From assembly GCF_027409185.1 (NCBI RefSeq), contig NC_084471.1, forward strand, positions 9,652,035-9,716,034: a DNA stretch of 64,000 nucleotides, given 5' to 3'. Source of the stretch: Cynocephalus volans. Lineage: Eukaryota > Chordata > Mammalia > Dermoptera > Cynocephalidae. The translations under genes and the position numbers were made by a program. The notes under the pieces were generated by a model that searched no databases, had not been told where the DNA came from, and saw only the letters and a list, made by a program, of their open reading frames with translations. Of the stretch, positions 1-11,367 are shown piece by piece; within the stretch, counting starts at the first letter, position 1; every line of letters starts with the position of its first letter.

Positions 1-565
1 ACAGAGCCGGTCTACATTGAGACATAGGTCCTCTTGCGCTGCTAAGTCACTGAGCTATGGGCCCAGGGGGCCTGGTCCTTCCGTATCCACCCGGACCACG
101 GTGGGAACTGCCATCTGTGGAGGCCCATGTGAGGATGCTCCCCCAGCCGTAGCTTGTGTCTCTGTCATCCTCAGTCACTCCCCCAAATGCCAGCTCCTCT
201 TGTCATCTCTCCCCTCTGCTCTCATCTCCACGCTGCTCTGTAATTCCTCTCTTGTCTTAAGCACCCCCTCCTCTCCACATTCCCAAACCTTTTCCCTTGG
301 CCCTTTGGAAAGCTGGTTCTAGGTCAACAAACTTGCCTCCATACTCACTCTTCTCACTGCAATCTTTCCCTGCCTGGAATTTGCTCTGGGCCCAGTAGGT
401 GAGGAAATGCATGATGTGTTAGAAGTTTTAGTGACAGGGGCAAGTGCCCGAGCCTGCTGTGTGTGGTGAGGACTTGGGATCTGACAGCCCATGTTCCCTG
501 ACCCACTCCAGACTGACTGCAATGTGGGCCCAGTAGGGCCAGAGCTTCAGATAACTCAAGAGAGG
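1..565. other. Intergenic, no gene recognised
   Basis: Pyrimidine-rich single-copy-looking sequence. Short open frames occur on both strands, but none resembles a known protein or is flanked by splice signals that I can support. I see no RNA gene here. Confidence 0.5.
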
Positions 566-1160
566 CAAGGAACCCTCAAACGCTGCTGGCAGGGATGTAA
601 AATAGCACGATGCTGTGTAAAACACACACAGTTACCACAGGACCCAGTAACACATACATCCACACAACAGTTGTACACGAATGTTCACAGCAGCACTATT
701 CATAATATCCAGAAAGTGGAAACAACTCCAAAGTCCATCGACAGATGAATAGATAAACAAAATGTGATATACCCATGCAGTGGAATATTATTCAGCCACT
801 AAAGGGAATGTACACACAGTACTATGTTGATGAACCTTGAAAACATGCTTAGTGAAAAAAGCCAGACACAAAAAGTCACTTACGGTATGATTCCATTTAT
901 AGGTACAGAATAGGGAAATCCACAGACGCAGAAAAGTGATTAGTGGTTGTCAGGGCCTTGGGGAGAGGGGAGAGTGGGGTGTGACTGCTAATGGATAAAG
1001 GGTTCCTTCTGGGGGTGATGAAAATGTTCCAGAATTAGGTAATGGTGATGGTTATATAATATTGTGAATATACTAAAAAACACTGAACCGTACATGGTAA
1101 AAGGGTGAATGTTATGGTTTGTGAATGATATCTCAAAAAATATAAATGAAATAAATATAA
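566..1160 (+). repeat. Old L1 (L1M-type) 3' end
   Basis: The sequence reads like the end of L1 ORF2 followed by the 3'UTR of an old mammalian L1. It has the wording around Gly-Gly-Asn-X-Phe-X-Pro-type ORF2 decay, then the typical run beginning with a G-rich stretch near 960 and passing through a segment ending in ctcaaaaaatataaatg. No intact reading frame remains. Family level is safe; subfamily is a guess. Confidence 0.8.
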
Positions 1161-1161
1161 A

Positions 1162-1289
1162 GACTGGCCAGTAAAGCTCAGTTGGTTAGAGTGTGGTGCT
1201 GATAACCCCAAGGTCATGGGTTTGGATCCCTGTACTGGCCAGCTGCCAAAACCAAAAACACATAAATATAGATAAATAAATAAATAAAT
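1162..1289 (+). repeat. CYN SINE monomer
   Basis: One tRNA-Ile-like unit with an A-box region (agctcagttggttagag) and a B-box (ggtttggatccc), closing with the complement of its start (ggccagctgcc). An A-rich tail of taaa repeats follows. It sits directly after the L1 3' end. Confidence 0.9.
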
Positions 1290-1340
1290 GGAAAGAGGCC
1301 AGAAATCTGGATCCTTGTGAGAAAACTCCTGATAGTTTTC

Positions 1341-1498
1341 TTTTTTTCTTTTTTCTTTTTTCTTTTTTTTTTGTCTTTTTTGTGACCGGTGCTCAGCCAG
1401 TGAGCTCACCGGCCATTCCTATATAGGATCCGAACCGTGGCGGGAGTGTCGCTGCGCTCCCAGCACCGCACTCTCCTGAGTGCGCCACGGGCTCGGCC
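1341..1498 (-). repeat. CYN SINE, GC-hairpin subfamily
   Basis: Minus-strand tRNA-derived SINE whose anticodon-arm region is replaced by a GC-rich inverted repeat (gggagcg paired with cgctccc; one mismatch here). It is flanked by a perfect 15-bp target duplication, ctcctgatagttttc, at 1326-1340 and 1499-1513. The tail is the T-rich run at 1341-1372. Confidence 0.9.
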
Positions 1499-1513
1499 CT
1501 CCTGATAGTTTTC

Positions 1514-2345
1514 ATATTGGCTTCATTTTTTTTTAATGGAAGCATAACTGACTATATATATTTTGGCGATATGGTGTTGTTTATCATCACTTGTGTACAG
1601 TACGTGATGATCAAATCATTATTATTAGCATATTCATTATTACAAATCATAATTATTCTTTATGTGTCTTACCCAATTTCTCCCTAACCCCCTCTCCCTC
1701 CCACTTTCCCACCTCTAGTAACCATAGATTTGCTCTCTTATTCTGCAAGTTCAATGTATTATGACGGTCTTCTTCCTTCCTTCCTTCCTTCCTCTCTTTC
1801 CTTCCTTCCTTCCTTCCTTCCTCTCTTTCCTTCCTTCCTTCCTTCCTTCCTCTTTCCTTCCTTCCTTCCTCTCCTTCCTTCCTTCCTTCCTTCCTTCCTT
1901 CCTCTCTTTCCTTCCTTCCTTCCTTCCTCTCTTTCCTTCCTTCCTTCCTCTCTTTCCTTCCTTCCTTCCTTCCTTCCTCCTTCCTTCCTTCCTTCCTTCC
2001 TTCCTTCCTTCCTTCCTTCCTTCCTTCCTTCCTTCCTTCCTTCCTTCCTTCCTTCCTTCCTCTCTTTCCTCTCTTTCCTTCCTTCTTTCTCAGCACCCAC
2101 CTATGAGTGTGGACATGCAGCATTTCTCTTTCTCTGCCTGGCTTATCTCACTTAGCACAATTTCCTTCAAGCTCGTCCATGTTGCTGTGAATGGCAGAAT
2201 GTCATTCTTTTTATGGCTGGGCAGTGCTCCATTGTGCATATATCCCACGTTTTCCTCATGCAGTCCTCCGTCAGTGGGCATGTATGTTGGTTCCACATCT
2301 TGGCTATTGTAAATAGAGCTGCGATGACATATTGGCTTAATCTGT
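1514..2345 (-). repeat. L1 3' region, antisense
   Basis: Read on the minus strand this is the last part of L1 ORF2 followed by the 3'UTR. It is nearly collinear with the plus-strand L1 at 55190-55960, including the segment around the phrase acattgaactt and the terminal ataatgaata motif. A long CCTT tract interrupts the 3'UTR at the same place as the GGAA tract in the other copy. Confidence 0.8.
1768..2090. repeat. (CCTT)n microsatellite inside L1 3'UTR
   Basis: About 320 bp of CCTT repeats with regular CTCTTT interruptions on the plus strand (GGAA on the minus). Open frames on both strands here are products of the repeat, giving Glu/Gly/Arg/Lys or Phe/Leu/Pro/Ser polymers, and are not genes. 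Confidence 0.98.
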
Positions 2346-3680
2346 GAGTAAGCAAAGCGAACTGGAGTTTGCCTCTGTTTTAACAGGAATCACGTTCTCC
2401 CCGGGGGGCCGCCACCTGCCAGTTCCCCTCTGTCCTGGAAGCTGCGCCTCCTTCCCGTCCCTCCCCCTGTGGAGCCAGCCCCGAGGCGTCTTCAGACCAT
2501 TATCTTTTACTATCTTTTAAAGCTCCGTCTCCTTTGAAGTTCCTGCCTCTGAGCTCTACTCATTCACTGGTGACTTGAGACCCAGACTTGCTTTCTGTTT
2601 ACCTCTGCCTCCCAGGCCCAGCCTCTGTTCCAGGTGTCTTTGATGTCCCTGTCCAAGGGGTCTTCAAAGAGCTCATGGAAAGAGTCATATTAGCCTTTAA
2701 TTCCATTTTTCCACGGACATTTTTGAAGTGCTCCCATACATGACCTGTACAACAATCCCCGTGTCTGCCCAGTTCCTTGACTTCCTTCTCCTGGTCCCTT
2801 CATGCCCCCTCCGGCTCAGCCACCCATTCCAAGGCCAACGCTGGGACCTTCTGGTCTCACCCCCGAGTGACAGCACCCTGGCATAGCAAATTCTGGCAGC
2901 CGTGCCTCTCCCTGGGGCCCTCTACTTTCTGGCTGTTTGCTCTCTGCTTGCACTACCCGTGCTGTCACCTCCACACGAGCTTTGACTCCGCTCCTCCTGT
3001 CTGGCCCCTCCCTCCTGTCCCCACTTCCTTCCGTCGCCAGCGTGGGTTCCACGATTCTCCACCTTGATCACTCTCTGGACAACATCCCGATGTCTCTCAA
3101 CCTGTCTCTCTGCTGCACCTGCCTGGAAACCCCAGTTTGAGGTTGGTCTGATTGTCCTCCTTGGCTACCCTTGGGTCCTGAGCTCAGCTGGAGAAAATTG
3201 CGTCACCACCAAATCTGGTGTCATTAGTTCACAGACATCCACCATGACTGGGCCCCCGATACTGCACACCGGCTACTTGACTCTCCTCTCCAGCTCACCC
3301 CCAGTGCGCCACAGGGGCTGTTTAAAACTCTCTCCCCACTCCCCAAGCCCTGACCTCACCTTCCATTGAGGAAGCCTTCAGACAGGAACTCTCCCATCAT
3401 CCAAGATGCCCACCTGACTGCACCCATCTGTCACCTTCTGAAGGGAAGATGTGTGCTTTTTCCATCTACCGTCAGTTCTCCCCTCGTGCTTGATCCTGTC
3501 CCCTAAGATCCACCTTTGGCTCCTCAGTCTTCTTCAATTTCTCTCTCTACTGATTCCTTGCCAAGAGCAGACAAGAGGCCTCACCTGTCCGCCTCTTTCC
3601 CTCAACTTTGCATCCTTTTCTAACAACCCGCTTAGTTCTCTTCCCTTCCCAAGCCAAAGCACTTTTTGAAAGAGTTGTCT
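2346..3680. other. Intergenic, pyrimidine-rich, no gene recognised
   Basis: C/T-rich sequence without a coding signal. Parts around 3360-3660 may be decayed LINE2 in the plus direction, but I cannot align them confidently by eye. Confidence 0.4.
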
Positions 3681-3883
3681 AACAGAAAAAAGAAAAGAAA
3701 AGAAAAAAATTGCTCATTTGATTAGTATGTGGTTATAATACCAAGGTCAAGTGTTCAGGTCCCCATACCAGCCAGCCACCAAAAACAAACAAAAAAAGAA
3801 ATTACCATGGATTTTGTGGCTTAAAACAATACAAATTGGTTACCATACCAGCAGCTGCAAAAAAATAAAAATAAAAAATAAAA
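3681..3883 (+). repeat. CYN SINE, divergent
   Basis: A degraded tRNA-Ile-like unit (3711-3790) with caaggtcaag and ccagccagccacc landmarks, then an A-rich tail and about 60 bp of extra sequence ending in a second A-rich run. A short duplication, agttgtct, at 3673-3680 and 3884-3891 brackets the whole insertion. Confidence 0.7.
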
Positions 3884-4217
3884 AGTTGTCTACATTGGCT
3901 GCCTCAGTTTCCTCACATACGACTTACTCCCCAAAGCAACCTGGCTTCTGCTTTCAAATTCCACTGAAATTTTCCTGAAGGTCACTGAGAATCTCCTTAT
4001 TAACAAATCTCACTGACACTTCTGTCGTTAGCTTATTTGGCCTCTGCAGCAGCTAACCTGTAGACGCCCTGTGGCAGGAGAACTCGAGACAGTTAATCCA
4101 GCTGGGGAGGGTCAGAAAGGGTTCCCCAAAGGAGGTGACACTTGGGCAGAGCCTGAAATGACAAGTAGAAGTTGGCCAAGCAGAGAAGGGGAGTAAAAGC
4201 ATTTTAAAAAGTGCAAC

Positions 4218-4315
4218 GGGGTGGGGGGGGAGGAGGAGGGAGGGAGGTTTTGGTGATGGGGAACAATAACCAGCCACAATGTATATCGACAAAAAAAAAA
4301 AAAAAAAAAAAAAAC
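4218..4315 (+). repeat. Very short L1 3'-end insertion with poly(A)
   Basis: A G-rich purine tract (4218-4246), about 40 bp of 3'UTR-like sequence and a run of A make up the insertion. It is flanked by the duplication aagtgcaac at 4209-4217 and 4316-4324. The G-rich tract followed by a poly(A) end is typical of an extremely 5'-truncated L1. Confidence 0.65.
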
Positions 4316-4324
4316 AAGTGCAAC

Positions 4325-4470
4325 AGGGGAGGAAAAGTGGTGGATTGCTGGGTACAAAACTATGCTATCTACCCTAAGCGAGTCATTGGGCAGTATGTGC
4401 ATGTACTGAAACAACACCCTGTACCCCACAAATATGTATATATACACGTTAAAATATTTTCAAAAATAAG
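4325..4470 (+). repeat. Second L1 3'-end fragment
   Basis: Contains the common L1 3'-end phrase around catgtactgaaacaacaccc followed by ccccacaaatatgtat and an A/T-rich end. It lies inside the L2. Confidence 0.55.
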
Positions 4471-4627
4471 ATAAGACAAAAAGTGGGAAGAAGCTTGGAA
4501 GTTATGAAATTGCTAGCAGTTTGTTTCTGAAGTTGAACCAGGAGAAAGATTATGAAGGACTTTGAGGGTTCTATTAAAGAGGTGTTGTTTGGATTTTATT
4601 CTGGAGGCAACGGGGAGCCACTGAGTG

Positions 4628-4924
4628 GCTGGCAAACTTTTAATAAATAGAGCCACCCAGTAAATATTTTGGGCCATTGCAAATTCTCGACTCTGCCATT
4701 GTAGCATGAAAGCAGCCATAGATAATGTGTAAATAAGTGTGGCTGAGTTCCAATAAAACTTTATTCATGGACACTGAAATTTGAATTTCATATACTTTTC
4801 ATATGTCATGAAATATTCTTTTTTTTTACCTTTTTCCAGCCACTTAAAAATGTAAAAACTGTTCCAAGCTCATGGGCCATATAAACACTGGATTTGGCCC
4901 ATAGGCTGAAGTTTGCCAGTTCCC
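4628..4924 (+). mobile_element. hAT-type non-autonomous DNA transposon (MER/Charlie group)
   Basis: Imperfect terminal inverted repeats, ggctggcaaactttt at the left and aagtttgccagttccc at the right, bound an AT-rich body. The body has the familiar phrases ccattgtagcatgaaagcagcc and ttccaataaaacttta. The flanking L2 continues across it. No transposase frame is present. Confidence 0.75.
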
Positions 4925-5283
4925 AATCTAAAGCAAGTGAATGACATAATCGTAACTCATTTTAGAATGATGGGTCAGAGACTGGTGAGCCAGCCGTGGT
5001 GACAGCCTGGGATGACTAGGTTACTGGCAGTGAGGAAGGAACTAAGCGGGCAGATTAGGGAGACACCGCGCGGAGAGAGGACTTAAAAATCTCCACTTCC
5101 ACATCCCACCAAGGGGAAGAATTAAAAGGGACGGGTGCTTTCCCTCCCTACCTCACTCCCACCAAAAAAACATGACCCTTTAGAGCTAGGGTGATGATGA
5201 GAATTAAAAAGGGGAATATTTAATCAGAAATAGAATAAAGAGTCCTGGTATTTAGCTTGAATGACAAAATATTCTGCCTTTTT

Positions 5284-5403
5284 CTTTCTTTCTTTTTTTT
5301 TTTTAAATTTTAATTTTTTTTAAAAGATGACCGGTAAGGGGATCTTAACCCTTGACTTGGTGTTGTCAGCACCACACTCTCCCAAGTCAGCCACAGGCCA
5401 ACC
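5284..5403 (-). repeat. CYN SINE, right half of a dimer
   Basis: Minus-strand copy of the second tRNA-like unit only (aagatgaccggtaagggg through gccacaggcc), with a T-rich tail on its left. It appears 5'-truncated relative to the dimers elsewhere. Confidence 0.85.
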
Positions 5404-6640
5404 CCCCTTTATCTCTTCTCTTTGCAATGCACTGCCGATGCATAAAAGCCATGTCCCTACCCATTCAGAGACTACCTCTCTAGTCTCACATTTTGACATG
5501 TGCACGTGAGAAGCTTGGCTCTGGGCCCCAGCACTCCCCCCATGGGATGCGGGCAGCCCTCAGGTTTGCTGCCCTCCCGGCAAGACTGTGCCCCCCAACC
5601 CCCGCTCCTCCACACACTGCCTCAGAGCCCAGCGCTAAGAAGGAGGCTGCGTTTAGTGCTATTGCTTCTCTACCTCTCAGAGAGGTGGGAGAGAAAATGG
5701 ACCAGAGAAAGGAGGTTGGGTTGCTGAGCAGTGCGAGGTCCCACTGAGTTATGTGTCATCAAGTCAAAGCGAGGACATTCAGAGCCAGCCACGTTCAGCT
5801 GTTCGGTGAGGAATGAATTAAAATGACAGACCTGAGGACAGAAAAGGGGATGATGACCAGTTAAAAGATGAGGGTCAGTGGCTTAGGGGCCCCAAACATG
5901 AGGAAGACTTGCCATATCAAGAGACTGAAAGGAAAGAGCTAGAAATATCTTGGAGGTGGAGGTCTGGGACTGGGACGTTTGAAATGGCAGTTCTGCAGGT
6001 GGAGTTATTCTTGCCAATGACAAGGTCCAGGATATGACCAGGATAGCAGGTAGCCAAAGGACAGATCCTTGGCAGCATGGAGGTGTAGGAAATAAGACCC
6101 CGGGGGTGGGATGGGCTGTCTCCAGGGATGCTGACATGAGGAAGGACATGGTGGAGAGACAGACAGTGACCAGTGCGGGCGTAGCCCGGGGACGAAGGAG
6201 AACGCCCAGGAAGAGGGCAGGCGACTGCAGCCAGGGAGACCATCCCAGGGCCCAGGCACCAAAGGAGCTGGGAGGCTTGAGCACCAAGAGAGGGACAATG
6301 GTCAGGGAGGGGCAAGAGGGGCGTGGAAGGGCCCGATCCCGCCTCTAGCCCTTTGGTACACGGAGCTTGGGAGGAAAAAGCAGTGTCCACTGGAGGGCTG
6401 GAAGGAAGCAGTGTCCTCAGGGCAGGGTCGGGGTAGCAGAGAAGAGGCTGGGGGTGCAGAGGGTTTTGCCGAGGCAGGCTGTGGGTCCTGAGGACACAGC
6501 AGGAGCATGTGGCAGATGAGGAGGTGTTCAGAGCTGTGTGGGGTCAGGCATCCAGGCGACGCTGGCTGACCTGGGAGGCATGGGCTGGGGGCAGCGTGGA
6601 GCACGCTGGGCTCCTGTCCTCTAAGTGCTCCTTGGACTCG
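5404..6640 (-). repeat. Possible internal LINE2 sequence, no gene
   Basis: From about 5745 to 6300 the text resembles the antisense of the L2 interior (gagacagaaaggggatgat-like and accaggatagcagg-like phrases). The reading is weak. Open frames of up to 157 codons on the minus strand have no recognisable domain. Confidence 0.35.
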
Positions 6641-6689
6641 TCTTCTCTATTGAGACGCACTCCGTAGGTGAGCTAACCCAATCCCACGC

Positions 6690-7600
6690 TTTGGAACACT
6701 CTCTGCCAGGGAGTCCCCAGTTGTATCTTCACTTTCAGCCTGGCCTTAGGGCTCCTGACTGCACATGTGGTTGCCTGCTGGACATCTCCACGTGAGGGGG
6801 TCTCAAACCCTCAAACCCACTCTTCTCCCAGTAAGTGGCACCACCCTTCACCCTGCTGCTTAGGACAAAAAGCCTAGAAGTCACCCTAGAAACCTCTATT
6901 TCCTTGACCCCCTTCTATCCAACCCGACACCAGGTGCTCGAAATCCACCCGAGCCCCAGGCAGTGGTGGCCCTCAGGCCGCTGCCGGAGTCCTCGCTGCA
7001 GCCACTTCTCATGGGGTCCCCGTGCGGCTTCCTGACCAGGCTCCCTGCCCACTTCTGTCCTCCTCAGTCTGGTCTCGTGGGGCAGCCAGAGTGAACTTTC
7101 CAAAACACACAGCAGAGCAAGCTCCTCCCCTGCCTCGGCTTCCCAAAGCACTTAGAATAAAGCCCCACATCCATGGCCCTGAGTCCTGCAGGGCCCGCCT
7201 GCTCTCTACCCTCACACCCAAGAGCATGTGGATGAATATTGTCTTTTTTGGTGGATACCAGGTCCTGGCGTGCCCACCCTTGTCCCCAGCCCCACCCTTG
7301 CCACACCGGCCCTGCCCGTTCTTCTCCAACACTCACGTCCACCTCCACCTCGGGGCCCTCGGGGCTCTGCTCCGATGCCACCAGACAGTCCTGCCTGAAA
7401 TCGCCCCTCCTCCACTCTGTCCCCTTACTCTGTTTTCTTCATATGGATGCAAGCTCCCTGTCCATGTGAAGACTGTTCTCTCTCCCCGAGAGTGGGCTCT
7501 GTGGAACAGGTGGGCAATGCCCCCTTTTCACTGCTGTATTCCCACCCTTCAAACTGCTCCCAGCTCAGAGTAGGGGCTTAATAAATATCTGCTGCATAAA
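6690..7600 (+). repeat. LINE2 (L2), 3' half
   Basis: Plus-strand L2. It contains the characteristic run ccaaagcacttagaataaagcccc, then cctgcagggccc, and it ends with the L2 terminus ggggcttaataaatatctgctg. The reading frame is decayed. Confidence 0.8.
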
Positions 7601-8135
7601 TAGACACACTGAAGAAGGCTATTTTATCTTATATGGGCCTCAAGAGCGCGCTGTGAAAGTCAGAGCTGGATTTATGAATTCCAGCTCTAGCAATTCCAAT
7701 TCTCCCCAAGGCGATCCATCCTCGGTAGTAGGCGGAGGGGCAGCAGGAGCAGCAGCCAGGAGCGTGGCAAGGGATACCTTCTTTTTGGTGTACAGCCAGG
7801 TCTTGGCAGGGCAGGAAGACAGCACGTGTTTCTCAGCATAGTAACGGGCATGTCCCTTTCCAGAAGGGCAGGGCCGTCTTTCTGCTTTCCATGCCGTTAG
7901 TCTTTGTTGTCTCTGAAAAGAGGAATGAAGCAGGCTCGGGGCGCCCACCTCCCCCTCACTCGCGGATTGCATTTCGGAGTCCAGGGCCTGGTGCATCTCT
8001 GTTCATTTGGCTGAACACTGGTCGGAGTGGGGGAGGGGGCTCTACCTGAATTTGAGCTTGAGAAAGAAAAAGAAATCATCGAGAAAATGAAAATGGCATC
8101 TTAAGGAAGTGGGGTGGGGATGGATGCTTTCAGAT
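7601..8135. other. Intergenic, nothing recognised
   Basis: No repeat family, RNA gene or splice-flanked coding segment could be supported here. A 118-codon minus frame at 7640-7996 has no recognisable domain. Confidence 0.4.
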
Positions 8136-8139
8136 GAAC

Positions 8140-8430
8140 ATATCCAGCACTTGCAAGGGTGTGAGAAAACTCTCACGGCAACTCTGGTTGGAGTGGGATT
8201 GAGCAATACCTATTTGGAGGCAATCTGGTGGTATGCCATCGAATAAAAATGAAAAGGCCTGTACCCTAAGACTTGGCAATTCTGGTTCTTTCCATGTGTG
8301 ATGCAGAGATACTTACACATGTTCACAAGAGTGGTAGATAAGAATGTTCTTTGCAGAACCTTTGTAATAGCAAAGCACTGGCAAATCCATGACATCGTTG
8401 GTAGGGAACAGTTATGTGGACTGGTTTGTC
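8140..8430 (+). repeat. Old L1 ORF2 3' fragment
   Basis: Decayed plus-strand L1 end, recognised by the phrases gtgagaaaactctcacggc, ggaggcaatctgg and acacatgttcacaagagtgg in the order seen in other L1 3' regions. Confidence 0.65.
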
Positions 8431-8435
8431 TCTCT

Positions 8436-8770
8436 CTCTCTTTTTTTTTTTATTGAATCATAATTGTTTATACATATTTTGGGGGTTCAATGTTAACATA
8501 TGTTGATCAAATCATTATTACTAGCATATATATCGTTATAAATCGTACTTGTTCTTGATGCCCCTTGTCCGATCTCTCCCCATCCCACTCTAATTGCCCT
8601 AGATGTCTTCTCTCCCTCTGAAAGAGTAACGGTTACTCTGTTGATTTGTTGCCTACATGATCTGTCCAATGCTGAGAGGTGTGTTCAGGTCTCCCAGTAT
8701 TATCATAGAGCAGATGCTTCTTCTGTCACTCTGGAATGGGCTTTGTGGATAGAGACATCCTCTTCTTTTC
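8436..8770 (-). repeat. L1 3' end, antisense, internally deleted
   Basis: A run of T at 8441-8451 followed by the antisense of an L1 terminus that includes gttcaatgttaacatatg and gatcaaatcattattact. From about 8641 it jumps to an ORF2-like antisense segment (gtccaatgctgagag). It belongs to the same L1 group as 1514-2345 but lacks the CCTT tract because of the internal deletion. Confidence 0.7.
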
Positions 8771-9218
8771 TTCGGTCTCTGCTGGTGACTCTCCTTGTGT
8801 CAATGCACTCCAGTGGCTGGCAGACCATCTGCGTGGTGGTTGTGGCGTCTAGCCACTTTTGTGGCAGCCAGGGTTATTGTGATGGCTGTGACGGGCCACC
8901 CACACGGAGGTGAGGTTTTTGGCATGCTCCTTGGTGCTGGCGGTGTGCCTGGTTGTGGGAGCGGGTTCCGGTCCCCAGCTCTATGGTTTTTCTCTTCTCA
9001 GGGAGGATTCACTGTGGAGTTAATGAAGCTCAAGCTGCAGGCCCCACTTGCCTCATTTCCTTCCAAAGATCGAGAAAAGGCTCTAGCAATTTCTGTACGT
9101 AACTTCATGTTCTTTTTCTTAAAGAGTCTCCCCCCAAATGCTTAAGCTCCAGGCCCCATAAAACTCAAACCCTCCCGTCATACTACATAATACACGATGA
9201 CAGTTAAAAAAGAAATGA
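8771..9218. other. Unassigned; possibly L1-derived
   Basis: Continues from the L1 fragment without a clear end. I could not assign 8771-9180 to a family. No gene is visible. Confidence 0.35.
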
Positions 9219-9260
9219 GTCTGATCCCTGTACCGGCCAGCTGCCAAATAAATAAATAAA
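9219..9260 (+). repeat. CYN SINE 3' fragment
   Basis: Only the last 25 bp of a CYN unit (tgatccctgtaccggccagc) and its taaa tail remain. Confidence 0.75.
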
Positions 9261-10065
9261 ATTTTTTAAAAAATGAGGCAGATGGCTAGAGAGTCAAGGG
9301 TTTCACCAAGGGAAGCCTCTGAATTCCTGCAGAGGACTGAAAGTGACAAGTCAAGAAATGGACCAGATATCACCCCCTGCCACCTGCCCAGGGTAGCCAG
9401 CACAGGCATGTGACACAGGTTGGGCCAATCTGATGCTCCCCCTGAGGGTGGAGTTAGAGCCCAGCAGTGGGCAGTGAGTATTCCAGAGCTGCCAGCCCAG
9501 CAGGCTGGGACGAGAGTCCAGGATTGGCGGTGCCAGCTGACCGTTTGGTCTCGGCTGCCTTTTGCCCCTCCTGGTTCTGGCCTGTTTTCTGAGCAGCTTC
9601 TCTAGACTCCCTGCTATTCGGTGAGCCATCTGATATTCCTCCATAAATCTCCTTCTGGCACAGGCTAGCCAGTTGGCTTCTGCCATGTGCCACCAGGAAC
9701 CTGACTGGAACCTGCAGCTTTCCCCAGTTCCCAGGAATATTTAAGGAAATGGACAGTATCCTTCTCAATCTTATGCTTTTCTCCCATAAATTTTTCTGAA
9801 ATCTGTGATGTCTGTTATCACTGGCCTCAACTAGAATTTTATAAAAAGTGGTATTTGACCTGGCACAAAAGATACAGGTTTATTTGTTCTGGGTTTAGTA
9901 CAAAGCTCTGTCATGGTGCTCTGCCATCCCGGAACCAGAACTCTGAAGGTCTGAGGATCCCCGGGCAGATCCCTTTCTATCGTGAGGTAACCCCCCGGAT
10001 GGGAAGATTCTCATGATGCTCAGCACTTGGAGATTTCAGTCCCTATGTAACAGATGAAGTGACTG
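9261..10065. other. Intergenic, nothing recognised with confidence
   Basis: The phrase ggttgggccaatctgatgctcccc at about 9418 recurs in old mammalian repeats, but I cannot name the family. No coding signal is visible. Confidence 0.35.
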
Positions 10066-10067
10066 GG

Positions 10068-10205
10068 TGGAGAGAACATGAGCTTTGGAGTCAGGAGACT
10101 GCATTCAAGTCCAAGCCTGCCTTTACTTAACTGTGAGTGCTTGGGAATTTTTTAAAATGCTCTGAGTCCCAGCGTCCTCATTCACAGAGGGGGATAACAG
10201 CACTC
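10068..10205 (+). repeat. MIR
   Basis: Ancient tRNA-derived SINE recognised by agctttggagtcaggagactgcattcaagtcc and the later ctctgagtccc/gcgtcctcattcacagaggggg landmarks in the plus direction. Confidence 0.8.
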
Positions 10206-10209
10206 CTAC

Positions 10210-10640
10210 TGATGAGTGATCCAGGAAACCCTGGGTGCTGCCACACTGCAACCCCAGCCGAAGAAAGTGCCAGAGACGATTCTTGTGAACAAATTGTTAG
10301 GCTTTATTTCTGGGACCCCAGAAATGTGGACCAAGGGAGGATCAGGGCCTGTGGCCAGGGCAGCCATCTCTGGAGGCCAGTGCCCTGTGAGCTGGGCTAG
10401 AGGGAACAGCCTTCCCAGTCAAGGCAGTGACTCAACTTATATAGAGACTTGGGCAGCAAAGTGACACAGAAACCTGGAGACACAGAGATAAAAGCCAAAA
10501 GTAGAAGTTGATGCAGTAGCAGCACTGAGCATGCAGGAGTCATGGACTAGTAAAAAGGGCAGAGAGAAAGCTGCTAGTGGCTGCACTGTGCCATATCCCC
10601 GTTGGACCCTCTTAGTCCACCCACAGGTGCAGGAGACAGA
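10210..10640 (-). repeat. Probable endogenous retroviral LTR, antisense
   Basis: On the minus strand a TATA-like box (complement of 10437-10446) is followed about 125 bp later by an AATAAA-type signal (complement of tttatttctggg, near 10302). This TATA-R-poly(A) spacing is typical of an LTR. Its ends and family are not determined, and no retroviral gene is present. Confidence 0.4.
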
Positions 10641-10659
10641 CCTGCACGCAGACAGCTTT

Positions 10660-11015
10660 AACCTCCAGTACTTATCTCTCTGCTTCTCAGCCTGAGGGTT
10701 TTTTCTGGAGCTGTACGAACTTGCTTAGCTCTTTGCACAGGGTGGCCCAGAAGGGAGGGATTTAAAACCTCCAGAGCTGTGGGAGTCAGTGGATTAGTAC
10801 CCGGGTGTCCCACTTCTGGGAGCACAGTGCTGTGGTGTGCTCTGCACGATCCCTCAGCTGGTCCCTGGGGGACAGAGCCCCTTTTGCCCAAGGAGGTAAC
10901 CTGCTCACTGGCTTTCCTCACTTTCCTGTCTCACATTCCCTTTCCTGTCCTGGAATCGCCTCTGAAATAAACTACCAAGATCTTGTCTCAGCAGTGGACA
11001 CCAGATGAAGGCCCG
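10660..11015 (+). repeat. Probable ERVL-type solo LTR
   Basis: The region ends with a poly(A) signal (gaaataaactaccaag) followed by cttgtctcagc, as in ERVL-class LTRs. Upstream lies the phrase cagctggtccctgggggac. No internal retroviral sequence is attached. Confidence 0.5.
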
Positions 11016-11139
11016 TGGCCTCCTGAACAACATTCCGGTCTCCCCAGGCCGCACTGTGCAGAGAGGCAGCATCTCCCATTAGCTGTACTGCCCGGTACAC
11101 CTGAGGGAGCCCGAGGGAGTGTCTGGTGCTTTCCACCCG

Positions 11140-11245
11140 AAGGCACTCGACCAGCCTTCTCCAGCCAGCTGCCGTGTGTCAAGCTCTGTACCAGGCACTT
11201 CAACTTCATCTCTCGTTCTCTTGACAGCTTATGAGGGAGGTAATA
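11140..11245 (-). repeat. MIR fragment
   Basis: The antisense MIR core (gtaccaggcacttcaac followed by cagcttatgagggaggtaat) is visible. Confidence 0.55.
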
Positions 11246-11367
11246 TACTTTATAAAAAACCAAAACAGTGCTGTACTATCATAAAGACAGACATGGAGAC
11301 CAGCGTAATAGAATAAACAGCCCAGCCATACACCCTCACATATATGGTCAACTGGTTTTTTTCAACT

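Larger units (their letters stand above)
4095..5060 (-). repeat. LINE2 (L2), broken by later insertions
   Basis: Minus-strand L2 body recognised by the antisense phrases for the reverse-transcriptase region, such as gaggtgacacttgggcagagcctgaa, and further on ttttattctggaggcaacggggagcc. It is interrupted by two L1 3' ends (4218-4315, about 4325-4470) and a hAT element (4628-4924). After the hAT element the L2 text resumes at about 4930. Confidence 0.7.

Noticed and set aside
1653-2312. Open frames of 113-183 codons through the CCTT tract
   Set aside because: Pure translation of a tetranucleotide repeat in all frames.
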